Below are positions 22,781-36,600 of a DNA stretch of 64,000 nucleotides, piece after piece. The notes under the pieces are model-generated. The model was given only the letters and a program-made list of their open reading frames with translations, was not told the origin of the DNA and did not search any database. The position numbers were made by a program, and so were the translations under genes. The stretch is from the NCBI RefSeq assembly GCF_014851395.1, contig NW_024040707.1:8840187-8904186 (forward strand), given 5' to 3'. This DNA comes from Micropterus salmoides. Its lineage: Eukaryota > Chordata > Actinopteri > Centrarchiformes > Centrarchidae. Numbering within the stretch: the first letter of the stretch is position 1; every line of letters begins with the position of its first letter.

Positions 22781-25700
22781 ATGATTGCCACAACTCAACA
22801 AAACATGACCACGGAGCTGGTATGTGTGATTTTTAAATTTGTTTTATCCTTACTTCAAAGCAAATCTTTGTGTGCGTGCCTGTCTCCAGTTTTTAAGGGG
22901 AGAATCTGTGATGTGCAGTGGGGAATTCCTCATTCAGGCAGCCAATACGATGACTATCGATTAATGTTTCAGCCATTTTTTGCCCATTCAGACTTTCTAT
23001 CGATATTCATCTATGTCCTGGGCAAGCTTGACTCTGTGCACTGCGGTGCAGGCTGGTGTGGTAACTCGACGTCCACTCTTATTTTCTTTCTGTCCCATGC
23101 GGACTTTTATAGCATAGCCTAATATCTGCAGTGTAATATTCAGATATAATTTGTCTCAGTCTGTCCCCTCCAGCTTGGACCTGCACAGTGAGGAAGGGGT
23201 CAAACCCACAGCCTGCACTGTATGACTGATTATCTACTGTTTAGGTGTCAATGAACAAAGACTATGAACCAACAGCCTGTTTTTTGTTCACATTATTCAC
23301 ACTCCTTACTGATGATGAGGTGAAATATCGGTAATGCTCTGTAAATGTTTATTTGATGCAGTTCTTCCATTCAATGTGACCTTTTCTGGTTTTCTTTAAA
23401 AGACAGTTCACTTTTATTTATTTGTCAGAAGCAACATGTGAGCAAACAATCAATTGAAGATTAGGCTCTGTATACACTAGGTGGATTTCAGAGAAGATTC
23501 ACTATTGCGTTTAACAGCTTGAAGTGTATGGAATTAGGGTCTACTTGTTAATTGTTTAATGTGATATAACTGATGGGGATAAATGCTTGCATCAGATTAA
23601 TCACCACACTAGTTTTAAACTTTGATTTCAATGGGATTTATATGACTAATATCTACACATATCTAATATGCATTGCTTCCTTCTTTAAATACAACTTTCT
23701 CAGCTGCATTAGTAATTGCCCAAAATATTTTACTCTGGTGCTTCTGTTTCTCAACAAATTAAACCCTTGCGAAGTCAGCTCATTAACATATATCATCAAA
23801 CTGTCACCCTTCTTGTGAAAGAGTTTCAATCGTGAGATCTTTAGTACCCGGCTGTCCCTGGTGGAGAAAGTGTTTGAGAGAATAGAGGAGCAGTTCAGTT
23901 GTTTGTTAAATTATGTCTAATTGGCATGTGATATGAGCATTAACCTTCAGTGCTTTTACTCACATGATGATGTGATTAAACCTTGGTGAAAACTGTCTGA
24001 TGCATCTGTGTGATAACCCTGCAGCATTATTGTCTCCTTGAGAGGGCCACACAACGCTGCAGGGCTTATAGACAATCTATTACCTGCAAATGTCGCAATA
24101 TGTCACGCCACAGTCTCCAATCAATTTGCTTCACACACAATAAAACTATTAATGAACCACATCTGGGTTTTTCAGATTGGCACATCTCCATTGGTGAGAT
24201 GATACATAGGTTGAGGGGATAATCTGGGATGCTACTTGTGTCATATTTTTATATACAGTTTATGGTCATATGTTGTGTGCTGTGAAAGAAAGCAAAGAGC
24301 ATTGCAAGGTCGACATATATGACTTGTAATATCCAAATAAGACAGCCATATCACAATTTCATGCCACAAAAAACATAATGCTTTGGTTCTGGTTCAGTTA
24401 ATCCCTGGCATTAAGGAAGAAAATAAGTGATTTAATTATTTTTTTCAAAGGCAATATTCTTTTAATATTCATCCTCAACACTGGTAATGTGACATATGAC
24501 TGAATTTTTATAGTGAGTGCAGTGAGCATATTATAAGCATATTATTCATTGTGAAAAAAATCACACATTCTTTCTCACATTTTACTGTAACTCTATATGA
24601 TGTCATCTGCAGCTCTCCCACATGTGTTTTATTGATGCTGCATGTTTCCTAAGGCTGGAACTGCTGAGGAAAAGCTCCCTCACACAGGACCCTTTTGTAC
24701 AGTACTTTTCTTATGCGTGATGGGTAGCATGAAAAGAAAGACAGTGGGGCAGCCTTGCAGCAGTAGAGGCTAAAGAGGCAGGTCTTTCATTTTATAAAGG
24801 CTTGTGCTGCATTGTGTGGCAATAGCCTTGGGGGCAAAATATCTGCCCAGTTAATCCCATATGATGTCTATACCACCTACTGCTTTTTAAGATAAGAAAC
24901 ACAAATGGAGAAATGGTGGCGCAGTGAGCAGGAGCATAAAGATTCCTCTGGATGTGATGAAAGATCAATATCGGTATTGAGCTGTAGAATGTCATTACTA
25001 CAGCTGGTTGGTTAGCATTTATTCCAACTGCACTAAATTTACAGCCTGCTCTAATGATGACTTTCATTTTAAATGAGGCGGTGAGAGATTTTGACATGGT
25101 AATACATATGTGGGTTACTTGCTAATCTACGTTTTTCTCAATTACAGTGAATCATTAAAATCAGGAGCATAATATAGGCTATATTGTAGGCTGTATGTGT
25201 CTGCCAATAGATCTCACCCTTTATATGGTGGTGGTAATTTCATTGATGCCTCTGCCAATGTCATGTATGTAACAATCATCTCATCAATCACACGATCAAG
25301 GGGGGTTAATGGTATGCAAATCAAGACCAGAATCCCCAAACAATCTGCATTGGTTCTCTCATTCTTCTGCAAGTGATTTATTGCTGGATTCTCCATGCCT
25401 CAAAGACATAGAAGATGGAGTTAAGGAGGTCTCCTGAGCCTAATTTATAAATTCTTAGCACCGCCTGCATTCTGCACAACCTAGTTCTGTTGCATGCTGT
25501 GCAGATTGAGTAATTGTGTTTAGTGTGGCTTTTTTAGTGTGCAAGCTCAATCAATAGAGTTAGATTTTGTGTACAGTGCTCTGAGAAAAATGATCCAATG
25601 AACTGCAATCTGCTGGATGTGAAGTTTAATAAACGGTTCCAGCCCGATAAATATGATTTTTAAGTTAAAATGGTAGAAAGGTCCAAATAGGTCTTGGTGT

Positions 25701-28700
25701 TCCTCATGCAGGTGTCATACTTTGCAAGAAACAGTACTCAAAAGACCTATAAGTCTCCTTTATGGCTGTCTTCCCACTATTAATTGTTTCCCTCTGGACC
25801 ATGTACAACTGTACACCTTATTGATTCTTTCATTTGGTTGAGTGAAAATCTCCTAGCTCACAAACATAAGAGCGCTCTCTTCTCTAATGCAGTTCTACAT
25901 GGTTTGCCAAAATAATCCACTCAAGGGGATTTCCTCAGGAGAGTTATCCATAAACATAAAGACTTTTTATTTGCATTCTCACACCCTTTGGTGTTTGACT
26001 GACACCTCATCTAGGCTTCTACTCCAACTCCTGTGGGATCACACACAGGCTGGATAAAATAGATGGCCCACTTAGGAAAGTATGTGTGTTTTTGATCTTG
26101 ATCAGCAGAAAACCTGCTCTGAGATATATTTGCTTTTCCATCAGGGTGCTGACTGAGATAATCCCAGTCCGTCATACAGAGTGCAACTCGTCATCTGTTC
26201 ACCTGTGCCAGCAGTTTGTGCTGCATTAGATTTCCTTATGCATTGTAACGAACAGCCAGTCGGCACTAGCAGCTTCGCCAGTGTTCACTCTGGGGATTCT
26301 GCTCAGCACATCTGTACTTCATTTGCAAGTGTGACAAAACTCCTCAATCGCCTTAACAACGATGCAACTTTAATTGGAAGTATGGTCTAATGTCTGAGCT
26401 CAGGGGAATGATAGAAGCCGTGCATCCCATTAGGAGGGTGTTTCAGCTCTCACATTGCACACAGTAATTAGAGAGAGGACTTGGAAATTAATACACTCTA
26501 TGATGGGATCAGTCAAGTAGAGGTAAAATGTCCCTTTCTGCTATGAGATCCTGGAATCGATATGTAATTCTTGATATGTTTTAACATAGAAACCATATTA
26601 GCTATTCATGGATTGACATATAGCCAGTTTGTAATGTTAAGGATTACTGAAGTGTATAACTGTTCAGTCAAAGAGAAAGTGCTGAAGATGCAGTGTGATT
26701 CAGTATTGCCTGTATAAAAGCTTTTATAGACTACAGTAGGTTTCTTTATGTGTTGGAAGGATAATGGTGGTTCACTGAGATACTGTGTGCGGAAAGTGCA
26801 GGAGAATGAGATAAAACAGAGTGTCAGAAAGGCCAGTAGATACACAGCCCTGGACATCAATCACTCACTTCTGGCATGCACTTAGAGTTCAAACATTACT
26901 TAAAAGTTGTCCCTGCAACTGCAACTGGTAGTGCTTTTAATTTGAACATGTTATGATACTGCATCCAAGGAGATCTATTAAAGATGAGACCTTGGCAGGA
27001 GTTCTGTGCTGGCAACTTGTCGAGATAGAGAAGACCTTGTATAACTTCGATATATCTGGGGTATGAAGTAAACCTGCTGCTTTACACCAAAAAAAACGTG
27101 TATCAAGGATTTTTATCCTAATGAGAAACCCCACTGGTTCTGATCCAACTGCATTGACCCTTCAGTTCCTACGTAATTCACCGTTTCAATTTTTAGAAAT
27201 GGGGTTTTAGGACAATTTGACTCCTGTTATTTAAGTACTACATTGTCAATTTTCTGCACTTCAAAACACCACATGCCAGGGGCTTTAAGTCTGATGCTCA
27301 TGGGAGTGTATGTTTGTGGTGAGGAGTTGTTAGGTGAGGGTATTAAGGCTGGTGTTGGCAATAGCGCAGACTCATGGACAGCTCACCCAGGGAGCACGGA
27401 GGAGAAGCAATCTGTTGACCAGTGAAGTTAATTGTGACTGATACTGATGCCGGATCATTCCATCAGTTCCCCCTGATCTTATACACAGGATACACAAGGA
27501 GTTGAGCCTAAACTTGATTTTACTCTTTTGGCAACTGAAGCTTTGTCTGTAATTCATTCTATAGTTATACAGTCCCATGTGGTTCCCCTTATTTTTATTT
27601 CCTCATTAACAACTATATCCAGATCTGTTGAATAAATCCTTTTCCACAATAGCAGATGAAGCAGGTAACATTTTTCTATAAAAGCACACTGTAAATTCAT
27701 GCATCACACATTTTAATGATATCGCCACCTATCCCCCTCTGCTTTAGAAAACCACAGAGTCTGACCCATCAGTCGTAAATGACAGGTGAAATGAGGCATT
27801 GGTTAAGAAAAATTAAGGGCTAATCTCTCATATGCAACAATTTTATGCAGTTCTCTTTTAGAAAATTTGTGTAATTCAGCGAGGTCTCTGTGATACTGGA
27901 GAATGATCTCATTTCTCCTGAGGCTCGCTATACTAATAGGCTATACTTAGCAAGGATCCATTTCTGTGAGACCATGGAAATGAAGCAGCACTAATGTCCT
28001 CCTAGGCTGTGCATGCATTCATTTTGTTTGTTTGTGTGTGTTCTTTTCATATCAGGACCTGGGGAGTTCAGATGGTCCTCCGCGGAACTGGAAGGGCATA
28101 GGAATTGCCATGGTGGTGATCCTGGCTGTTATGTCTCTGGTCATTCTATCTGTCATCCTACTCACGCCTGGTAAGAAGAGCTGTTTGGATGAGTAAAAGC
28201 AGCAAAGAAGAGAGGATTTGTAATGTGGGGAGTTAAAGAAATGCTTTGGCATTTTCAAAAATATGCTTTTTCGCTGTCTTTTGGACAGTTAGATGAGAAG
28301 ACTGATATCCACTTTCATGTCTGTAGGGTGAATATGAATCTACTCCCAGCGGCTGGTTAGCTTAGTGTAGCAGAAAGACTGGAAACAGGGGTAAACAGCT
28401 AGCCTGGCTCTGTCCAAAAGTGACAAAATCCTTCTACCAGCACCTCTTAAACTCTCAAATTAACTATTTATATTTTGGATGTTTTATCTGTATCAAAACC
28501 ACAGTGTAAGAATGACAATTCACGAATTAGTGTGTATGGGGGGGTCATAATCTCTCAAAAGATTATTTCTTGCTACAAGAGACATGGATCAAACACCATA
28601 AATAACGTGTTATTTAGCGAGCTGGCAGTCTTTATGCTATCCTAAGTTAACCGACTGCTGGCTGTAGCCTTATATTTAATAAACACATGAGGCACTATCC

Positions 28701-30558
28701 GTCTTGCATTATAGGAAGACCCAAGAAATATAGGCCGGGCACAAACATGCCCTTTTGTCAGGACATAGGTTTAACTAATTAACTCTGTATTTTTGCTTCT
28801 GAAGATGAATCTCACTTGTTACTCCATTCCCATCTCACTATGGAGGACCTGGAGAGTAAAGAGTTCAAAGTTCATGACCCCTCTGTGGCATGGTTGAATG
28901 GTAAGGATCCCTGTTCTGAGAGAACTTTTGACTGACAAAGTAATTATCACCTGAAACTGACTGGTTTGCAGGCCTCTGTCTCTGCCTCTGTGGATTTTAA
29001 ATCATCATTCCAATAACGTAGGACCCTTTTCCCTGAACTGTCTTGACCCTGTCAGAAAATGAAGTTGCTCTACGCACCAGAGAAGGACATGTCCTGGCAT
29101 TCAGTCTCAACAGCAACCTTACCGCAACTCTACTGGACAACAGCTCCCTGGTAAGTTGCATCAACTCCGTTTATGAGGGCAGAATCAGAATCAGAAAGAA
29201 CTTTATTGCCAAGTAGTTTCTACACACACAAGGAATCTGCTTTGGTGGACATATTTCAGTATTGATTGACTCATATCCATAGACAGCTGGATTAATTGAC
29301 CAATAGAGATGGGATGCTTTCAGATTGAGAGAGAAAAGCTAGAAGAGTCCCACTGTTCCACATCCCACACTTGAGACAAAAAAAGATATGGCAGAGTGAC
29401 AGTATCAGCTCATTTCCCCCCATTCTGGCTGCTCTGTGAGCCCTCAACATGTCTTCAAAGAGAATTTTCCAAGCAAGGGCATCTTTTTGAACACCGCCTC
29501 TGCACGACACTGACAGCCTTATATGGGTCATCATCGCTGAGGAGCTTAAAGCAGGGTTGTGCTGTCAGGTTGAGAACAAGTCTTTGCTTGTGTTGTGATA
29601 TGTTTTTTTTTATCTGTGCTACTGTTGCTAATTCCAGAAAAAGATATTTTCTTATATGAATGCCAAGACACACATGGGGTTTCCCTGAATATATGAATTG
29701 CTAAGACAATTTAGTTACCTCTGAAGTTGCTAGAGACCAAAAACTGAACTTAAAGAGAGTGAATATTGAACTTACATTCACCAGGTGGACAGAAACACGA
29801 CTCACTATGTTGCTCGATGTCAACTGGATGTGCAAATTGTTTTGCAAAAACGGTTTGCTTACAAGTTTGCTTTTTCATCTTTAGAAGTGAAATGTCAATG
29901 TTGTGTTCAAAATGTGTTTCCGCTGCACCCAAGTGGGCAAAAAAAATGATTACTGTGGGTTGAAGATTATGTTGCCCAGGTTTTTAACTACCTAAAGCTG
30001 CAGATCATCAGCATAGCAATGAGAGGAGATGCAGCCAAATGGATGGTTAATGTGCCCTAAAGGGAGCATGTAAAGGGAAAAAAAGCCAGGTCCCGGGGAT
30101 TGTCCCTTGAGGAACCCCACATTTCAGATCACACAGTCTGAAAACAATGGATAAGTTAGGAAGTGCGATATGCCAACCCACTTTCTCCACAAATGAAAGT
30201 TGCGTTGATGTGTTGTCTTATTCGTTTTTCTTTTTTTTTCCTACAGGACCTGACCACTACTAAATTCCAAGTGTCTGCAGACAAGAGGTTTGTCCTCTTG
30301 GCATATAACATTCAACCGGTACGTTTTCTCTAGTTGACTCATTCTTAACAGATTCATTCCAGACAGCACAGTCAAGATTTTTACCCACCGAAAACATTAA
30401 TTATTCACGAATATCAAAGACAAGCTGTTACTGCTCACACACCTCAACATGTCTGGCAGGTTACTAGTGGCTGCGAAACAGCAGTGACATGCATCCTAAT
30501 CAGAGCCCCAACGAAACAACAGAGAGGATTGAGAACATGAAGGAGGAGGTTGTGGAGA

Positions 30559-30600
<42 letters not shown>

Positions 30601-33600
30601 TTCTGCTACTGCAACAGTCTTTAGCTCCACACACCAAATGACTGGAATAACATATGGGAAGTTGAATATTTAAACTGGATGATGGTGGAAGGTGCAGGGG
30701 CTTGAGGAAAGCTTACGGTGAATGTTCAGTGTGAATTGGATAGCGGGGGGAAGGGGAGCTCAAGAAGATGAAGCGGTACAGTGGGAGCTGCTGTGATGAA
30801 ATCGCCCTGCTGGTTCAGTGGGGAATTTTAATAAGATGAAGAGAATCACAATAGCAGGTGGTTTCAGAAAAGCGTTTGGCTAGACACAAAACACAGATCT
30901 TTTGCTCCCTTTACTTTAACACCAACCAGCTCAGATCGTTCATTCCCCAACAGCGGTCTGACTCTGTAAATACCCGCACCATTAATAAATAGTTCAGTCT
31001 TTCCTCACAGGGCAGGCAAGTTGTGTAATGTGCAAGTAATCTTCAAGGGAAGAAAACAGAATTAGGAGGAAATGAAAGCCCTCAGCATGTTTTCCCCACA
31101 TTTTTATTAAATAATATGAAAGCAGATTTTACTGCTTTCTCACACTCTCATTGGTTCATTCTCCTGTATCTCTCTATGTTTCCTTTAGAGATCTGCTTTT
31201 GCTCTAATCACTGCGTATCATAATTTCTGTGGCGGTGGTGGGGGGAGGGGGTGGGGTTAATGAGCCTGTTGCTGTGTTACAGTATTCGTCACAAACAAAA
31301 AGTGAATCCATTGCAACTGAATTATTGATCCATTAACATACGTTCAATCAGTTTTCAGATATTACTGTAGAGAGAGGGCTCAGATCTTTGCCCAATATGT
31401 GGGTCGTTTTGGTTGGTTTATGTCATGTCATTAGCATACTTCCTTTGATGTCAGCAGGAATTGTCTATTCTCATTTGTATGCTCAGTGTGTACTCATAAT
31501 CGAAAATATCAGAGAAAGTGGGTATGCCATCTGGAGTGTGAGCATGGTTGGCATTTTGTGTGCATGGGTGCCAGTCCTCCATTCTCCCCTTCTTTCTAGC
31601 TGCCTCCTTCTTTCTCCCGCTTTATCGTCCTCACTCACTTTTTTTTGTCTATCTCTGGGGGGGATTTGTGCTGACTGAAGCAGTTTGCGCCAGGCACCAG
31701 CTTTGCTGTTTGGAAGAGGAGCGGCACGCAGCTGAGAGTGGCAGAGAACGAGAGAGAAAAACAGAGAGAGCAGAAGGGAAAGTCACTTGCGATAGAGGGT
31801 GGGAGAAAAATGGGTTATGCACCATTTGCCTTTAGATACACTGCCCAGTTGAAATAAATCAGAATGGTTACCAAAGAATGATAGAGCTGCTATAAGGAGA
31901 GATCTGCAGTGGAGAGAAATGGATGAGCAGGCTGTGGGTAAAGGCTTCTCTGGATTTCGTATTAGCTCTAGATGCTTTAGGGAGGGTTTTGTGCCTGGTG
32001 GGTGAAAATAAATGGATTTTGATAAGAGGGTATACATGGAAGTGAGTTAGAGATTTGGCCACAAGAGAAAGCAGATTTCATACAGGAAAATGTCTTTCCT
32101 CAAAGCATGTTTGAGTTAAACAGATTTGTGTGTAAGAAGAGAACAGGAGAAAGAGAAGATCTACATATTTTTGAAAGATAGATGGCGAGATAAGAGGAGA
32201 TGTTTTTGGTTTGTTTTTTGGATTGATGAGCAAAGCGAAACGAACCACAAAGACAGTGCAGACACACAAAATGCCATGTAAGTCGTGTCTGCACTCTGCA
32301 GCAAACGCTGATAGGTACTGGTATCAAAAGCAGCACATTGTGGGGCTGCTAAGAAAGGCTTGTGAGGTAGGGACAAAGTTGTCTCTGTATTGTGTGCAAT
32401 AGATCTGTTCTCATGCAAAGGGTGTTGTAATCTCTATACTTTTACGGCATCCATCCCTATCTTCTAAGCATTTAATCTGTGCAGTGTGTCCCCACCCCCT
32501 GTTTTGGTGACATGGCTAGGGGAGAGGGTGGGTGGTAAAGGGGGTTGAAGAGCTCGAGCAATGTGGAGGATTTATGTTACTGGCAGCTACATTAGAATTC
32601 ACTCTGCCTCTCCAAGACAGATGCTCTCGCTCTTGCTGTCTGTTTATCACACAGACACACAATAGCATACAGCCTCTGCCAGCAGCTTCATAATGTTAAA
32701 TCAGAGCACAATCACTGGGTTCCTTAACAAATCATAAACAGCTGATTGAACATGGTGCTGATGGCAATGCTGCCCCCTTTGGTGTTGAAGAGTGATACTC
32801 CCTCTAACTCAAGATTGGTCGTTGTTGTGTGTCGAGTACCTGTCTCTGTCAGCCAGTGGCTTTTCCCTCCCTGCATCCTTTTTTTCCTTCCTGTCTTTGT
32901 TTCTTTCTCCCTATCTCCCCCCTCACTTTTTCCTGTAGTGTTTGACCAATTCATTCTTTCCCTTTCCTGTTCTCGCAGTTATTTTCTGTTGTAACACAGC
33001 CTTTCCTGCTGCTCAAACTTTACACTGCAATCAGATTTCAATTTCATTTAGATAGCCCTAGTATTTATTTTCCCCCTTTATCCCTGTGGCTTCAGCTCTT
33101 CGTCACTCCATCCATGCATTTTCTAACAACAGACAAACAACACAGAGGAGAAATCCAATTTCGCCACTAAGTGTGCTGTATAGAGGATGTGACATTTAAT
33201 TTCTTTAGGGACTTGTTTTCCAGGAGGCTCTGGCTTTCTGAGGTCAGTGGGCAAATAGCCTGCTTCCAATACATTGCGCAGGGGGGAAAAAAATCTATTT
33301 ATTACCTAGAATTCATCAGGTAATGCTGTGATCAACTGCGGCTAACACACACACACACAATCATTAACTTTCCTCAGCATGTTGATTTAATTAATGATCA
33401 AGCTACTGATGCTTGTGTAAGGGCTGTGGCAGAGTTGCCAGCTACAATAGATCTCAGTGGAAAGGATATTAGCTGTAATGATGCTAATTTAATACGTATG
33501 TCTGTCTTAGTTTCTGCACTTTCCTTTCCCATGCCATGTCTTATGTTGTCTCTTTCACGCAGTCTTACGTGTTTTTCAGATGTGATCACAATAATGATAT

Positions 33601-36600
33601 AAGATGCATAAAATGGCTTTCAGGGTTTAATGACTCAAATAAATGTAGTGCGTAGTACTAGGCTCTGATTTGTTCAGTAACAATATTAAAAAACGATCTA
33701 TTTAAAATGACGTGCCATACTTTTCTGGGATTTCAGAAGAAATGAGAGAATACAAACACACCTTCCCGTTGCTTATTGCTTAATTTGAGGTTGGACTATA
33801 TATTATATTATATATATAATAATATAATTCATAACCTTCGTCTTTATATGTGTGTATGAGTATGTGTGAGCACTAAAATATGTATGTGTTGTTATCTAAG
33901 TGTGGCACACCTGTGTGCATGATATCCTCTACCTCTTTCAGGTGTTCTCTCAGTCCTTCACAGCCTCCTATGCTATCTACACTGTGGCTAATGGGTAGGT
34001 GGAATCATGAATGCTAATGCATGGGCTGCACTGGGCATGAGCGTTACCAATGCAAGCAGACCCGCAGATTTTTTTCAGAACTTTCCCCAAATTGTGTCTC
34101 ATCGAATCAGAACCTCATGTTTCTGTCAGACATACATTCATTCATCAATGTTCTTTCCAGGTGCCATATCCCAACATGAGGTTTGTACTGTACTTCAGAT
34201 ATCACTGCCTGAGATTCATATTCTGTATTATATCAGTGGACAAATCTCTGTGGCAGCTGTGGATGATTCCTGGAACTTATGAGGAATGGTTCTGGAAAGG
34301 ATTTCAGGAGGACCTGCAGTATTAATCATTGCTTGAGTATGCCTAGGAGGAAAATGTTTGCCTGTCCCAAGGAAGAGAATAAGAGCAGCTAGAAATATGG
34401 AAAAAGAAATGTTGCACTCATGCATGAACCTGTCTTTTGTTTTCCCTCTCTGCATCTTGCTCTTTTGTCCTCACAGTACAGCAAAGCTCAAGGCCAGGGC
34501 ATGGATGGATCTCTGAGGGCTTTAAACAGGACACTTATCCTTAATGAAGGGCTTATGTCTGAGTTTTTGTGTGTGTTCCAGGGATCTGCTGGAGCTTAAC
34601 ACTCCAGAGAGGGCGAAGGCAGTGCTACAATACGCTTCCTGGGGGCCACAGGGAAACCAGCTGGTAAGCCAGGCGCTTACTAATTTACCGGATCAATGTG
34701 TTTTGTGCATCAACTATACCTGCCAATAATATTAGAAGATTTTCTAAAACGTTACATTCTATAATAATAATATAATTTGTTCATGAATGGAGCCTCCATA
34801 TCACTTTCATAATGATTACATCAGTGGTATAGACGAACTCCATGTTAGAGGTTATTGCAATGACTCTGTTGCTGTAATGGAGTAGTTGTACACGCAAAAT
34901 CTAATTAATCTACCTTTCCTGTGATGTAATTTGCTTTTGCTGCTATGTCATTGCTCATCTGCAGCATATTAACTAGCAAGTAAAGATGTATTGGCTTTCA
35001 CTTGTGTGTGTGTGCTGGCTGATGATTCATTCACTCTTGGACAGCGCCCGGCGCTCTATTCAGGCAGCCAGCGAGGGAGCCTGTACTGTCTTTGATAATA
35101 GATTGGCGCTGTCTCTCTGTGCTGCTCATGCCAGGCCTATGTGTTTGACGGAGATATCTACTACAAGCCAAGTGTGACCAGCAAACCCCTGCGTCTCACA
35201 ACCACAGACCAGGAGCAGAATGTGGTGAACGGCCTCTCTGATTGGATTTACGAAGGTACAATGTATTCCAGCTTCACCAGAAATTTTTCACGCTTAGACC
35301 ATGGAGAGAAAAAATGTAAAACCAATTTGACAGTAGTAATCATAAATAACAGGTGTATGCTTTGAGTTTGTCAGTAACACTGTCTTTTTATACAGAGGAA
35401 GTCCTCTTGACATATGTTGCCCACTGGTGGTCTATGGATGGGGCCCGGCTAGCATACCTCACCATAAACAACTCTGCCACACCTGTGATGGAAATACCTC
35501 ACTTCTTAGGTGGTCTCTACCCCTCCAATGTTGTCTTCCCATACCCAAAGGTAAAACTGGTTTAAAACAAGACTCAAGTCTACAGCCATGCTAGCTGCTC
35601 TGTGAGGCTGCACAGTGGTGCTTTGACATTACAATACATTTATTCATTCAGCTGACGCTTTTAACCAAAGCAACTTACAATTGCTATATATATCAGAGGT
35701 CGCACGCCTCTGGAGCAACAATGGGTTAAGTGTGTTGTTCAGGGACACAATGGTGGATGGGTTAGAGTGGGAATCAAACCCAGGTCTCTCACACCAAAGG
35801 CATGTGTTTTATCCACTGCCCCATCACCACCCAGAACCTGAGCTGAACATTACTATGCTAACAGATTCACAATGACAATCTACAATCACTCTATTAGTTT
35901 GGCGTGCTAACATTAAGTAACTCTAAACATAAAGTACAGCTGTGGCTGGTAGAATTGTCATTAGTTTTAGCAGGTATTTAGTCAGAAGCCAAAATATTGG
36001 TCAAATTAAATGATGTTGCAACACAAACATTTAAGAGATACACAAAGTTATTACAATTCATCCTGAGGGGAATACGAATGTCTGTACCAAATATCATGGC
36101 TGTCCATCCAATTGTGGAGACATTTCACTCAAACCTACAAGTCAACCTCATGGTGGATCACTGTCTCTGTAGGGAGCCGAAAAAATGACACAATTATGGT
36201 CTGCCCTTGCCATTCCTGCTAACATGGCTAAAAAGATTTGCCAAAACTTGCACTTAACATTGATCTGATCTTTTTTTTCTTTTTCTTGTGCTCACAGGCT
36301 GGCTCAAGTATCCCATCAGTCAGTCTGTTTGTGGTGAACCTGTATGGTCCAGCTCACACTCTCGAGATGGTGCCTCCTGACTCCCTCAGGGCAAGGTAGT
36401 ACATCTTGGTAAATGTAAAAACAAAATAAACCTTACAGACTTGAGACACCAGCTGTCAGAAACGATTAGACGAGACCAAATTCCTCCCCCCTTCACTGCT
36501 TTTTTTTTTCTTTGCACCACTTTCCAATCCTTTCCCTGTGTATCATTTTCTGCATCGCCTCTTCAGAGACAGCTACATCTCTATGGTGACTTGGATCAGC

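Noticed and set aside
24905..24935. SINE-like phrase GAAATGGTGGCGCAGTGAGC
   Set aside because: Only about 20 bases resemble a tRNA-like box A; there is no box B or tail.
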